A stretch of 64,000 bases of DNA from Ypsolopha sequella (taxonomy: Eukaryota > Arthropoda > Insecta > Lepidoptera > Ypsolophidae): contig OW204011.1 of NCBI GenBank assembly GCA_934047225.1, positions 17,806,339-17,870,338 on the forward strand, written 5' to 3'. The position numbers were made by a program, and so were the translations under genes. Positions within the stretch are counted from its first letter, which is position 1. Each line of letters starts with the position of its first letter. Positions 1-12,800 of the stretch are shown here, one piece after another. Below the pieces are notes generated by a model. That model saw only the letters and a list, made by a program, of their open reading frames with translations. It did no database searches and was not told where the DNA came from.

Positions 1-367
1 AATAAATATTCAATTTCATGGGTATCTCGTACAACAGATGAGTGTAAGACTTTATTTTAATAGACAAATTTTATCCTGAGCAATAATCCTACCGATTCGT
101 ATAATAAGATAGCGATCGTTTATTTTTTAAATTTTAAGTTGGTTCAGTTCCCGGGTGAGACAAGCAAATTTTAGAAGATCTTTGAATGCAGTTTTGTTTC
201 TTTTAAAAAATAAAGGAATGTTTCCTTTCAGTAAAATGAGCTAACTAAAGGATTTAAGGTAGTTCCCCTCCAGGGCCCTTTCATTTTTTCCACCCTGTAT
301 ATATATATATTCGAGTACGCATTTTGATTAAATAAATAAGAAAGAAAACATCCAGTCATATAAATAC
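1..367. other. Non-coding DNA, no gene recognised
   Basis: AT-rich sequence without a convincing exon. The remaining 3' exon(s) of the odorant receptor that runs off this end were searched for on the minus strand and not found, so they probably lie outside the window. Confidence 0.5.
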
Positions 368-377
368 AAAGACAAAA

Positions 378-663
378 GGTGGTAGAGCTGATGCCGGGCT
401 TGACAGTAGAGACCGTCTTACTCGCAACATCCACGATGTTATTCGGGGAAGAGTAAGAGAACAAGTTCTAAAACAGGCACAACCAGGTAGCCCAGTCTGG
501 GGCCGATTGACGGCGGTATATACATCCTCAATTGCCGACCCTTATATAAAACAGACTGGTGTCGGGCAGCGGCGTCACTAGTGCTAGGGTTTTGGCCTAG
601 CGTGCGTGAGTATGGGCATTTCTTTCATGAAGATCGCCATCAGTGGATGAACCATGGATGGAT
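378..663 (+). repeat. SINE-like / truncated LINE 3'-end repeat, copy 1
   Basis: A dispersed repeat starting GGTGGTAGAGCTGATGCC and ending in a GGATGGAT tail, flanked by a direct repeat AAAGACAAAA (368-377 and 664-673), which looks like a target-site duplication. A second, longer copy lies at 55868-56228. The tandem GATG tail and variable target duplication are those of a non-LTR retroposed sequence. No coding capacity is seen; whether it is a true SINE or the 3' UTR of a LINE cannot be told here. Confidence 0.7.
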
Positions 664-738
664 AAAGACAAAAAGAAATGACTAGAGTGGAGATTATTTT
701 TAAAATAAGTATTTGTATAAGTAACTTTTGTATCTTAC

Positions 739-843
739 AGATTGCATGATCAGATCTCCCCCGTAGCAGACGATGGCTATTTCGGTAAAACCGGTGAACG
801 TGAATGCAGCGTAGCATAATACCAGCATCATGTCTTGAGTCGT
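739..843 (-). CDS. Odorant receptor exon 4 (TM6 region)
   Basis: A 105-nt exon of 35 codons. It follows an acceptor ending TGTTGCAG and ends at a strong donor GTAAGA. The peptide runs from TTQDMML to CYGGDLIMQS, the usual TM6-to-loop segment of insect odorant receptors, where most members have a C-Y-x-G-x-E/D pattern. It starts in phase 0, as required by the end of exon 3 at 25562. The next exon, expected to encode the TM7 end, is not in the window. Confidence 0.72.
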
Positions 844-3800
844 CTGCAACATGTTACAAGTGGACACACACAACACATAGGTTAGCCCCCCTGGCAGCTG
901 CGAAGCCCCCCCCTGATGTCTAAATGGCACACCTAGGAATATCACTACAATTCACAAAGAGGATAAATTACATTAAAACAGTAGTACAATGTTGTAGAAT
1001 ATTCCGGTTTCTTACTTACGTACCTATTTATTTTCACTTACGTACTTATTTATTTTTATTTACGTACCTATTTATTTTCACTTACGTACTTATTTATTTT
1101 TACTTACGTACCTATTTATTTTCACTTACGTACTTATTTATTTTTATTTACGTACCTATTTATTTTCACTTACGTACTTATTTATTTTTATTTACGTACC
1201 TATTTATTTTCACTAACGTACTTATTTATTTTTACTTACGTACCTATTTATTTTCACTTACGTACTTATTTATTTTTACTTACGTACCTTTTTATTTTCA
1301 CTTACGTACTTATTTATTTTTATTTACGTACCTATTTATTTTCACTTACGTACTTATTTATTTTTATTTACGTACCTTTTTATTTTCACTTACGTACTTA
1401 TTTATTTTTATTTACGTACCTATTTATTTTCACTTACGTACTTATTTATTTTTATTTACGTACCTATTTATTTTCACTTACGTACTTATTTATTTTTATT
1501 TACGTACCTATTTATTTTCACTTACGTACTTATTTATTTTTATTTACGTACCTATTTATTTTCACTTACGTACTTATTTATTTTTATTTACGTACCTATT
1601 TATTTTCACTTACGTACTTATTTATTTTTATTTACGTATCTATTTATTTTCACTTACGTACTTATTTATTTTTATTTACGTACCTATTTATTTTTACTTA
1701 CGTACTTATTTATTTCAGGCAAAGTGCATGCTTGTACCTACACTACCTTTTAAATCAGTACTTGAATTTTTCGAAGGAGGCCGCGGCACCCCTAGACAAA
1801 AATAGGTACCCCCTAGGTACGCCAATGATGGATGGATGGGTTAAGCTGGGTCTCCTGCTCATGTTTAGTCGTACACATTACACAAAACAGTGTATCGACA
1901 CACATTTTTGTACACATTCACAATGTACACAACTTGTATGTATACATTTGCCCCCGCGCGGGTGAAAAGAGGCAGTGTATGTTATTTGTTGACAAGTTTG
2001 TTTAAAAGTGGCAGTGTATGTTATTTGTTGACAAGTTTGTTTAAAAGAGGCAGTGTATGTTATTTGTTGACAAGTTTGTTTAAAAGAGGCAGTGTATGTT
2101 ATTTGTTGACAAGTTTGTTTAAAAGAGGCAGTGTATGTTATTTGTTGACAAGTTTGTTTAAAAGAGGCAGTGTATGTTATTTGTTGACAAGTTTGTTTAA
2201 AAGAGGCAGTGTATGTTATTTGTTGACAAGTTTGTTTAAAAGAGGCAGTGTATGTTATTTGTTGACAAGTTTGTTTAAAAGAGGCAGTGTATGTTATTTG
2301 TTGACAAGTTTGTTTAAAAGAGGCAGTGTATGTTATTTGTTGACAAGTTTGTTTAAAAGAGGCAGTGTATGTTATTTGTTGACAAGTTTGTTTAAAAGAG
2401 GCAGTGTATGTTATTTGTTGACAAGTTTGTTTAAAAGAGGCAGTGTATGTTATTTGTTGACAAGTTTGTTTAAAAGAGGCAGTGTATGTTATTTGTTGAC
2501 AAGTTTGTTTAAAAGAGGCAGTGTATGTTATTTGTTGACAAGTTTGTTTAAAAGAGGCAGTGTATGTTATTTGTTGACAAGTTAGTTATGTCACCCCCTC
2601 AACCCTTAGCTAGTAATAATATTTTTGCTGACTAAGTCTAAATCCCCGTGCTACTCTATAAAGGGTTAGTGTAAGCACTTTTAGACGTAGGATGCATTTT
2701 GTACTTGTAATATTCAATATTAAAGAGTCTTCGCTTCGACTCAGACGTGTTCTTTGCTTTTTAAAAACTCCCAAAAGGAAACCCCAATTTTAGCTGGCGC
2801 AGCCGGTAGGATTAGTCGTTTAAAAGCTGCGCCGCTTTCGCGAGTTTTTCTTCATCAAATTCTGAAGATTTCCGTGAATGTGTGCGCGATTATAGCTGTG
2901 CGACTAAAAACTACGAACAAAGAAATAAGTTAAAAGGTGACCTATTGGGATATAAAAGCCGAGTATGGGAGAAAACATTGGTTGGTGAGTAAAACTCTTC
3001 GCCTTCCTTCCTTACCCTCCTATATTTTTCATTGTGTGTTATTTTGGAATCAAACCTTTTCCGATAATACGTTATCTGGTAGTTAAAGTATAATTGTAAC
3101 TTGTATTCTTGTGTTTTAGTTTTAAGCCTTGCCTTATAAACTGTATTTTACGCTAAAATTGCGTAGTCTTAAAATATAAATTTATGAAATAGTACTTAAC
3201 GTAATTACACAAAAGTATTTCTTTTGATCCAAGTTTTATTAGTATTACTTTATTTTATTTTTACATTTTTGAGACTTTATACGAATTTTTTATTGTACTG
3301 TATTGATTTTCCAAAAATAAAATGGATAAAATAAAGCTGATACCCGCTGAAATGTTAAAATTGATACCGCTTTTCGGTGGTGATAAAAGGCACTTGAACT
3401 TATTTGTGAGGAAATGTGAATTTATAATATCGAAATATAGGGGTCAAGACGAACAAAATTTATATCTCTATAATGCGATAACAAGTAGGCTTGTTGACGA
3501 TGCAGCGGCCTTGTTATCGGAACGAGAGGACGTTAGTACCTGGATTGAGCTTAAGGCACTGTTAACTCAGCATTTCGGAGACCCACGTAGTGAAGAGTGT
3601 ATCAACATAGAGTTAGAAACTTTAAAGATCAAACAGGGTGAAAGCTTTTTGGACTTTTGTAACAGAATCCAATCAATAAGATCAATTTTGATTTCGAAGG
3701 TTAATCAGTTGCAAGACGAAAATATAAGGAAAAGTAAAATATGCATTTACAATAATACTGCCTTGAATGTTTTTCTGTACAATTTGCCAGAAAATATGGT

Positions 3801-6800
3801 GCGAATTGTGCGATTAAAGATACCGTCAACACTAGAACAGGCTCTAAGCATTGTTCTAGAAGAAGTAAATTTTCACGAACAGTATAATATGCGTAACAGA
3901 ATGCTTGGTAATTCCAATAATTCTCTATCAAAAACCCAATTCAATACAACTCCACAAACTATTAAGTTTGACACCTATAACAATATTCCTAAGCCCCAGC
4001 AATACCAAAGCTTTGGTATTAAACCCGTTGTACCCTCGATGTACGCTCCACCAAAATTTAATTTTGGTATCCCTCAAAACAAACCTATAAGTGTGCCTCA
4101 GTTCAGTCAAGGACAGAATTTTGGATTCCGTCCTAACCTTCAACCCCAAAATTTGGGTTATAAACCACCACAGTTTGGCTACCGCCCACCACCATTTGGT
4201 AATCAGCCGCCACAATTTGGTTTTAAACCTCAACAATTTGGAATACGCCCTCAACAACCAAATCAACAGTTCGGATACAAGCCACCCCAGTTTAATAATA
4301 ACAGTCAACCCTCTGGCTTTAAACCCCAGGGCAATACCGACGTCTCAATGAGAACGGCTCCTGTAACTAAACCGCAACAAGGTTTTCGATTAAACGAACT
4401 GTACATGACTGACAACGAGACTGATTATTGTTATGACTACAGTCCATATGTACAAGCGAGTTCGTATGAGTACGACTGTTATGATAATAATATTGAATAT
4501 CCAATTGAATGCATAACTGATAATCTTCCTACTGAGAATTTAGAAGCGGATCGAATTGAAATGAATAATAACAAATCGGAAAGTAGTGACCACGAAATTG
4601 AAAATTTTCGCATACTGGTCTCAAAACCAATCCCGAAATGATAAATTTGAATTGTGACCCAACATTAAAACTACCCCATATTTACATACCTGAAATTGAC
4701 TCGAAATTCATGGTGGACACTGGAAGCACGCGTAGTTTCATAAGTCCCAAAAAGGCCAACGATTATTTTTCGTCATTTAAATCAATAGAACCATTTGAAG
4801 TAATTAGTACGCATGCTTCAAGCAAACATCACGAGGTCATCGACATACCCTTACTACCAACTTTTAATTGCAAAAATCGACATAAATTCTATATCTACGA
4901 TGTGGATAAAAAATATGATGGACTTATTGGTAGTGATTTGTTAAAACAGCTCGAAGCGACTATCGACATGAAAAATCAAGTTTTACAAACGAAAACTACA
5001 TCCATACCTATTATTTATAACCCGACTACCACTCCGCACGAAATAAAAATAGGACCTCGATCAGAACAACGAGTTCGACTTCCCACTGACTTGTATTCCG
5101 GCGAAGCTATTCTAAACTACACCGAATTTTATTCTGGAGTACGTATGCCCTTAGCAATAGTTAGATGTGACAATGGCTACGCAACAACTGTAATCCAAAA
5201 TTCGACGGACAATGACGTTCAGTTAACTATAACCAGCCCGTTTAAGGTAGAGAAATTTGACAATGACATGCAATGTGAGACTTATTCGACTAACAATAAA
5301 AACCATACAGACATAGACCAAATTTTAACACAAAATTTAAACAAACTGCGATTAGACCATATGAATGACCAAGAGAAACAATGTGTTCAAAAATTATGTT
5401 CAGAGTACAAAGACATCTTTTACTGCGAAGAAATTCCACTGACCTTTACCAATCAGGTTAAGCATCACATTCGCACTAAAAACGAGGATCCTATCTATAT
5501 TAAACCATACCGACAAGCCCCTGCTCAGGCATCCGAAATAAATAGACAAGTAGAAAAATTACTTAAAGACAATGTTATCCAGGAATCGTACTCTCCTTGG
5601 AGTGCACCTGTGCACCTAGTGCCCAAAAAAATGGACGCCTCTGGAGAAGTCAAATTCCGAATGGTAATCGACTACAGACGCTTAAATGACATTACAATTG
5701 ACGATCGATACCCACTTCCCAATATTACGGACCTGTTTGACAAACTTGGCAAGAGTGTTTACTTTAGTACGCTTGACTTGGCAAGTGGCTATCACCAAAT
5801 TGAGGTAGTTGACGAGGACAGACAGAAAACGGCCTTTAGCACACAAAACGGTCATTTCGAATTTTCACGAATGCCGTTTGGACTTAAAACCGCACCTGCT
5901 CCGTTCCAAAGGACGATAGATAATGTGCTGCGGGGTCTACAGGGGATCCATTGCATGGTTTACCTTGATGACATTATAATATTCTCTGCCAGTCTAGAAG
6001 AACACCTCCAGAAGCTCCGAGCCGTTTTTGACAGACTTAGAAGCACAAATCTGAAAGTTCAACTTGATAAGTCGGAGTTTTTCCGCAAGGAAGTCCTTTA
6101 CCTTGGACATAAAATTACTAAAGATGGCCTTAGGCCAAACGATGACAAAATAAAAGCAGTCTTGGACTTTCCGATCCCCAAAACAACCACTCAAATCAAA
6201 AGCTTTTTAGGATTAGTAGGCTATTACAGAAAGTTTATTAAAGACTTCGCCAAAATTACCAAACCATTGACGAATTGTTTAAAGAAAAGGAATAAAATTG
6301 TGATTGATCAACCATATATTGACGCCTTCAACAAATGCAAGGAACTTTTAACAAGCGCCCCATTACTTCAATACCCGGACCCAGATAAACCTTTCATCCT
6401 CACAACTGACAGTTCAAATTTCGCCATTGGAGCTGTCTTATCCCAAGGTCCTGTAGGCAGTGATAAGCCTATTGCTTATGCCAGTCGGACCCTCAGTGAA
6501 ACGGAAAGCAGATACAGCACTATAGAGCGAGAACTTCTTGCAGTAGTTTGGGCCACAAAACATTTTCGACCTTACCTTTATGGACGCAAATTCGACATTT
6601 ACACAGACCATAAGCCTTTAGAGTGGCTTAATACCTTAGGAGATACAAATAGTAAACTCACCCGTTGGAGATTACGCCTTTCTGACTATAACTATGACAT
6701 AAAACATAAAAAGGGTAGCCAGAATACAAATGCTGATGCCCTGTCTAGAATAAAAATTAATGCTGTAGACTCAGATAACGACGGATTATCAATGAAAGTA

Positions 6801-9800
6801 AATATTGACGACAAGGACGAGAACCAAAAAACAAAAAAACTTAACAAATTTATAAAAAGGGTAACTAAACAAATAATTGGACTGTCTAAACCGGACGAAA
6901 ACGAATCAATAGCAATAAACGATTCCTCTGAAACAGAAAGCGCCAATTCTGAATGCACTGTCTCTGTACATGAAAATTCTGACACACTTTCGGCCAGTTC
7001 AGAAATCAATAAACCGATGTCTCTAGATTCGACTCATTCTGATACAATACATTCCGCTGAAAATATTGAATCTGTAGGAGTTCCTATTTTGAATGAGGCT
7101 ATAGATACGAAGCCCAATCAACTTTTGATATATGTTTGGTTCAGGAACGATACTCAAGTTAAAGATTTATCTCGGGACAAACAAAAAATTTTGGAAGTTC
7201 ATTTGCCAGTAAATAATGAGTAATTGATAAAAGATTTCCTCAAAAGGTATATCAAGCCCAAGACCAAATACTTTATATACTATGAAAGCGAAATACATAG
7301 AAAACAGTTTAGTAATATAATTATCCAATTATTTAAAGGAGGAATGGTTAAGTTTTTTGAATGTACAGAACGCGTGAAGTATGAAGAGGACGAAAGCGAA
7401 CAAAAAAAAATCATTTTAAGAAATCATGAAGGGAAAACTTGCCACAGAGGCATCAAGGAAACTTTACTGAGAATACGTAGAAATTATTATTGGAATAATA
7501 TGCAAGCGACAGTTTCAGCAGTTTTAAATGATTGTGATGCATGTAATAAGATGAAGTATGATAGGAGACCGTTAAAGCCCACTTTACAGTTAACACAAAC
7601 GCAGGATGCACCCTTCCAGGAAATATTTATCGATCTTTTTACAATCGACGGTAAATATTATCTGACATTGGTTGATGCGTTTAGCAAACTGGGACAGGCT
7701 ATAGAGATATCAAATCGCTCAACACCCGAAGTAATTCGCGCATTAATAAAATACTTTTCTTTCTACGGTATTCCGAGAAAGATAAGCTCAGACCCTGGGT
7801 CGGAGTTTAACAACGAGCTTATGAAAGAGATGACAGCTATGTACAAAATTGAAATGCACATCGGAACTGCAAATAACCCCAATTCCATGGGTTTAATTGA
7901 AAGGTTCCACTCAACAATAATAGAGATATATAGATTAGCCACATACGAACAAAGATGTACAGATGCCGCGTCAATCATGACTTATTCCATAATGGCCTAC
8001 AATCACACAATTCACTCAGTTACCGATCTCACCCCATTTGAAGTCGTATTTGGTCATACTGATTCTGGATCTCTATTCAATGTTAATTTGGAGAAAACTT
8101 ACTTACAGCAACTATTAAAAGATCATTTTAAAAGAACCCAATATCTATACAAACATTTGTCAGAAAAGATGTTAGCAAGAAAAGAAAAGGTGAGAGAAAA
8201 GAGAGGAGGAGATGAAAATATTGAGCTTTGCCCTGAAAGACCAATTTACGCAAAAGTCGTCAATAAAAGAAAAAGTAAGGATAAACCCCTTTATCAAAAG
8301 GCAAAAATTATAGGAAAACCTGAACGAAATATTGTACCAGTTCAGATAGGAAGTAGGAATACGAAGGTCCCTATTATAAATGTGAAACGCCCTTCACAGG
8401 TGGTGCCTGCTGATCGTAGCGGTCGCAACAGTCCCAAACCAGGCCCTTCAACTGGAATCACTTAAAAAAAACCCTGGCATACTTCCGGTAAAAGTAGGAC
8501 AAGCTTCCATTCAAACAGACAAATGGATTATTGCAAAGGTTTTGGATCTAAATGGTATTCACAATGACCTTAATTTTAACAGTATAAAATTTAATGAATT
8601 TAATAAATTAATAGATAATAACAAACCATATATTCATGAGTTTTCAAGTGTCAAGGCTCAAGTAGAATATTTACAAAAATTGGCTATAGAAAAGTTTCAG
8701 CAACTGATTCCTTCACAACGTTTCAGACGAGGTATTATTAATCCATTGGGTTCTGTTATCAAAATAGTGACCGGAAACCTAGATCATAATGACGCCCTTA
8801 AGTATGATAATCTAATTTCAAAGTTCGAAAAGGATCAAACGATTTTCGATTCAAAATTGACGATAGTTTCCAAAATGCTGAATAGCCTTATAAATGGTAC
8901 ACAAACTCTACATGAGAACACTGTTATTTTAGATAAACGTTTACAAAGGGTTGAGAAAATGTTAAAAGAAGTTACAACTCGTGAAAATAATTGTATTTAC
9001 TCCACTTATGTGTTAGGGTTGTTTAATATGTTTGCTATCAATTTTAGAACTATATTCATACAATTAAGCGAAATAGAGACTACCCTAGCGTTTTGTAAAA
9101 CATCTGTATTACATCAGTCTATTATAAACTCTACCGAATTGTTAAATCATTTGCAACAAATTGCAAGGACTGAAAGTTTAATATATCAACCCACATTAAA
9201 TAACTTAGTAAAGTTAGAAGAAACAATAAGTGTTAAATCTTATATGAAAGGAAATCAGATAACGTTTATTATGGAAGTTCCACTTACTGATAATAATACA
9301 TATAAGTACTTTAAACTTTATTCTATACCAGTATTTAACGATTCCAAAAATAAAACATTTGTTATCATCCCTAAATATCCTTACCTCCTGGCGAAGGGAA
9401 TGAAATACCTACCAATTGCTGAATCATGCCAACCGCTTTCTGATGAAACCGACTTCCTCTGCACCACTGACAAGCAAGTACTCTATCCTGAATCAACCTG
9501 CATTGAACAGCTGCTGAAATTCGTAGAAAACCCTGCTCAATGTGTTCAACATCCCGTTACCATAGAAAGTATAAAGATACAAAAGATCGGACCGAAAAGT
9601 TGGATTTTATACGTCGATGCAAAATCAATTTTGGTAAAAAAATGTGGTAATGATATTCAAAAGCAGCCTATAATTGGTACCTATCTCATAACGCTAGATG
9701 AACCTTGTGAGTTAGAAATAAATGGTATCCTCATCCATCACCAGAACACCTTTACGGAGTCAATAACCATAGAGAAAACACCGACAATTATACTCCCGGA

Positions 9801-12800
9801 GCTACATCTCAGCAACTTATCCAGTGCACATGTCCTGAATATGAAAGGTGTCAACTTGGACGAACTAAAGTATATGTCATTGGTTTTGAAAAATAGTGAC
9901 AGTGAATATAAAGATATCAGTGCAGTGAATTTCAATAGTGTTAGCCTAGGAACAGTCTTACTATACGGCCTTATGTGTTTAGTTTTAATCTGTTTTATCC
10001 TCACATTGTATCATTTTTGGGGAAACATATTACATGTTACGCAAAATCATCGGAACAACGGTATTAACCCTCATTCCGATAATTTTGCACTTAGGGAGGG
10101 AGGAGTTATGTCACCCCCTCAACCCTTAGCTAGTAATAATATTTTTGCTGACTAAGTCTAAATCCCCGTGCTACTCTATAAAGGGTTAGTGTAAGCACTT
10201 TTAGACGTAGGATGCATTTTGTACTTGTAATATTCAATATTAAAGAGTCTTCGCTTCGACTCAGACGTGTTCTTTGCTTTTTAAAAACTCCCAAAAGGAA
10301 ACCCCAATTTTAGCTAGTTTGTTTAAAAGAGGCAGTGTATGTTATTTGTTGACAAGTTTGTTTAAAAGAGGCAGTGTATGTTATTTGTTGACAAGTTTGT
10401 TTAAAAGTGGCAGTGTATGTTATTTGTTGACAAGTTTGTTTAAGAAGACGCATTGAAAATGTTGGCGGCGCGGATCTCAATATTTGTTGACAAGTTTGTT
10501 TAAAAGAGGCAGTGTATGTTATTTGTTGACAAGTTTGTTTAAAAGTGGCAGTGTATGTTATTTGTTGACAAGTTTGTTTAAAAGAGGCAGTGTATGTTAT
10601 TTGTTGACAAGTTTGTTTAAAAGAGGCAGTGTATGTTATTTGTTGACAAGTTTGTTTAAAAGAGGCAGTGTATGTTATTTGTTGACAAGTTTGTTTAAAA
10701 GAGGCAGTGTATGTTATTTGTTGACAAGTTTGTTTAAAAGAGGCAGTGTATGTTATTTGTTGACAAGTTTGTTTAAAAGAGGCAGTGTATGTTATTTGTT
10801 GACAAGTTTGTTTAAAAGAGGCAGTGTATGTTATTTGTTGACAAGTTTGTTTAAAAGAGGCAGTGTATGTTATTTGTTGACAAGTTTGTTTAAAAGAGGC
10901 AGTGTATGTTATTTGTTGACAAGTTTGTTTAAAAGAGGCAGTGTATGTTATTTGTTGACAAGTTTGTTTAAAAGAGGCAGTGTATGTTATTTGTTGACAA
11001 GTTTGTTTAAAAGAGGCAGTGTATGTTATTTGTTGACAAGTTTGTTTAAAAGAGGCAGTGTATGTTATTTGTTGACAAGTTTGTTTAAAAGAGGCAGTGT
11101 ATGTTATTTGTTGACAAGTTTGTTTAAAAGAGGCAGTGTATGTTATTTGTTGACAAGTTTGTTTAAAAGAGGCAGTGTATGTTATTTGTTGACAAGTTTG
11201 TTTAAAAGAGGCAGTGTATGTTATTTGTTGACAAGTTTGTTTAAAAGTGGCAGTGTATGTTATTTGTTGACAAGTTTGTTTAAAAGAGGCAGTGTATGTT
11301 ATTTGTTGACAAGTTTGTTTAAAAGAGGCAGTGTATGTTATTTGTTGACAAGTTTGTTTAAAAGAGGCAGTGTATGTTATTTGTTGACAAGTTTGTTTAA
11401 AAGAGGCAGTTTATGTTATTTGTTGACAAGTTTGTTTAAAAGAGGCAGTGTATGTTATTTGTTGACAAGTTTGTTTAAAAGAGGCAGTGTATGTTATTTG
11501 TTGACAAGTTTGTTTAAAAGAGGCAGTGTATGTTATTTGTTGACAAGTTTGTTTAAAAGAGGCAGTGTATGTTATTTGTTGACAAGTTTGTTTAAAAGAG
11601 GCAGTGTATGTTATTTGTTGACAAGTTTGTTTAAAAGAGGCAGTGTATGTTATTTGTTGACAAGTTTGTTTAAAAGAGGCAGTGTATGTTATTTGTTGAC
11701 AAGTTTGTTTAAAAGAGGCAGTGTATGTTATTTGTTGACAAGTTTGTTTAAAAGAGGCAGTGTATGTTATTTGTTGACAAGTTTGTTTAAAAGAGGCAGT
11801 GTATGTTATTTGTTGACAAGTTTGTTTAAAAGAGGCAGTGTATGTTATTTGTTGACAAGTTTGTTTAAAAGAGGCAGTGTATGTTATTTGTTGACAAGTT
11901 TGTTTAAAAGAGGCAGTGTATGTTATTTGTTGACAAGTTTGTTTAAAAGAGGCAGTGTATGTTATTTGTTGACAAGTTTGTTTAAAAGAGGCAGTGTGTA
12001 GCCGCTGGCTACAGGAAATGCAGAGCTGATGATAAAGGGAAAATGGATGAATTGACACGAGAGAATTGTGGGTAAACTGACTGACCTTGCTTTGGAATGT
12101 TGTTCTCGATGGGCCGACAGGAGATGCGGTGACGTGCTGAGCCTTCTTGTTGGCTAGTTGAGCTGGCGTCTGTGCAGGGATGTATTGAATGTCCTGGTTT
12201 GAGTGATGTACACAGCACTTGTATTAACACTACACTTTAGGTACGCGATATTGTTTGTGCTGACGCGAATGTCTATTGTTTAGAGCTGTCGGCTGCGCGG
12301 GCGCGCGCGCGTGCGCCTAGAGAGGCTCGTCGATCCGAACAGACCGAGCGAGCGGCGGTCAGCGCAGGACTCGATTCCGTCGCGAGTCACCCTTTCTGCG
12401 CATGCGCTGACGTCACGAGTTTAGCGTGAACATCCTGGGGGGGGCCGGGGCTGCGGCTCCATGGGCTGTGTCCAGATCCACAACTTGGATCACTCCATCC
12501 TTGCCAGGCATTGTGCGGAGAATTCTCCCCAACTTCCATTGGAGCGGAGGCAGGTCATCCTCTTTGATGAGGACCAGTTCACCCACTTGAGGAGGGGAGG
12601 AAGGGGAGAGCTGATTGGAGCGGGTTTGCAGGGTATGGAGGTAGGATCTGGACCAGAGAATCCAAAAGCGCTGAGAGAGCGCTTGAATGAGCTGAAAGCG
12701 TTTAAGAACAGATATGGGTCTGTCGTAAAAAGACTGCTCAGGTAGAGCGGTGAGCGGACGACCAATAATGAAATGTCCGGCCGTGAGAGGGTCAAAGTCC

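Larger units (their letters stand above)
2584..10315 (+). mobile_element. Errantivirus A (Ty3/mdg4-like LTR retrotransposon with env)
   Basis: A full-length 7732-bp element with identical 212-bp LTRs (2584-2795, 10104-10315), a primer-binding site, gag, pol, env and a polypurine tract. It is flanked by a 4-bp target duplication AGTT (2580-2583, 10316-10319) within a SatA monomer. The LTRs begin AGTTA, as is usual for errantiviruses. The order protease, RT, RNase H, integrase in pol followed by a fusion-type env places it in the insect errantiviruses. Identical LTRs indicate a recent insertion. Pol carries an internal stop codon at 7221-7223, so this copy should not be autonomous; copy B at 15154-22886 has no such break. 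Confidence 0.95.

Noticed and set aside
924..1805. 293-codon hydrophobic frame over the 44-bp minisatellite
   Set aside because: Composition-driven frame in an AT-rich tandem repeat; no conserved domain or start context.
1964..2583. CRISPR-like direct repeats
   Set aside because: Repeats are contiguous without unique spacers, and the DNA is animal nuclear sequence.
7224..8465. Separate integrase gene in errantivirus A
   Set aside because: It is continuous with pol in copy B; the separation is caused by a single stop codon.
10484..12001. 505-codon open frame with a 13-residue repeat, plus similar long frames at 1890-2585 and on the minus strand at 11411-12058
   Set aside because: Monomer length 39 is divisible by three and lacks stops, so open frames on both strands follow from the satellite itself; no gene context or non-repeat domain.
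12009..12230. 73-codon frame in the BEL LTR (also at 14665-14886)
   Set aside because: It lies wholly in LTR sequence and is present twice only because the LTRs are duplicated.
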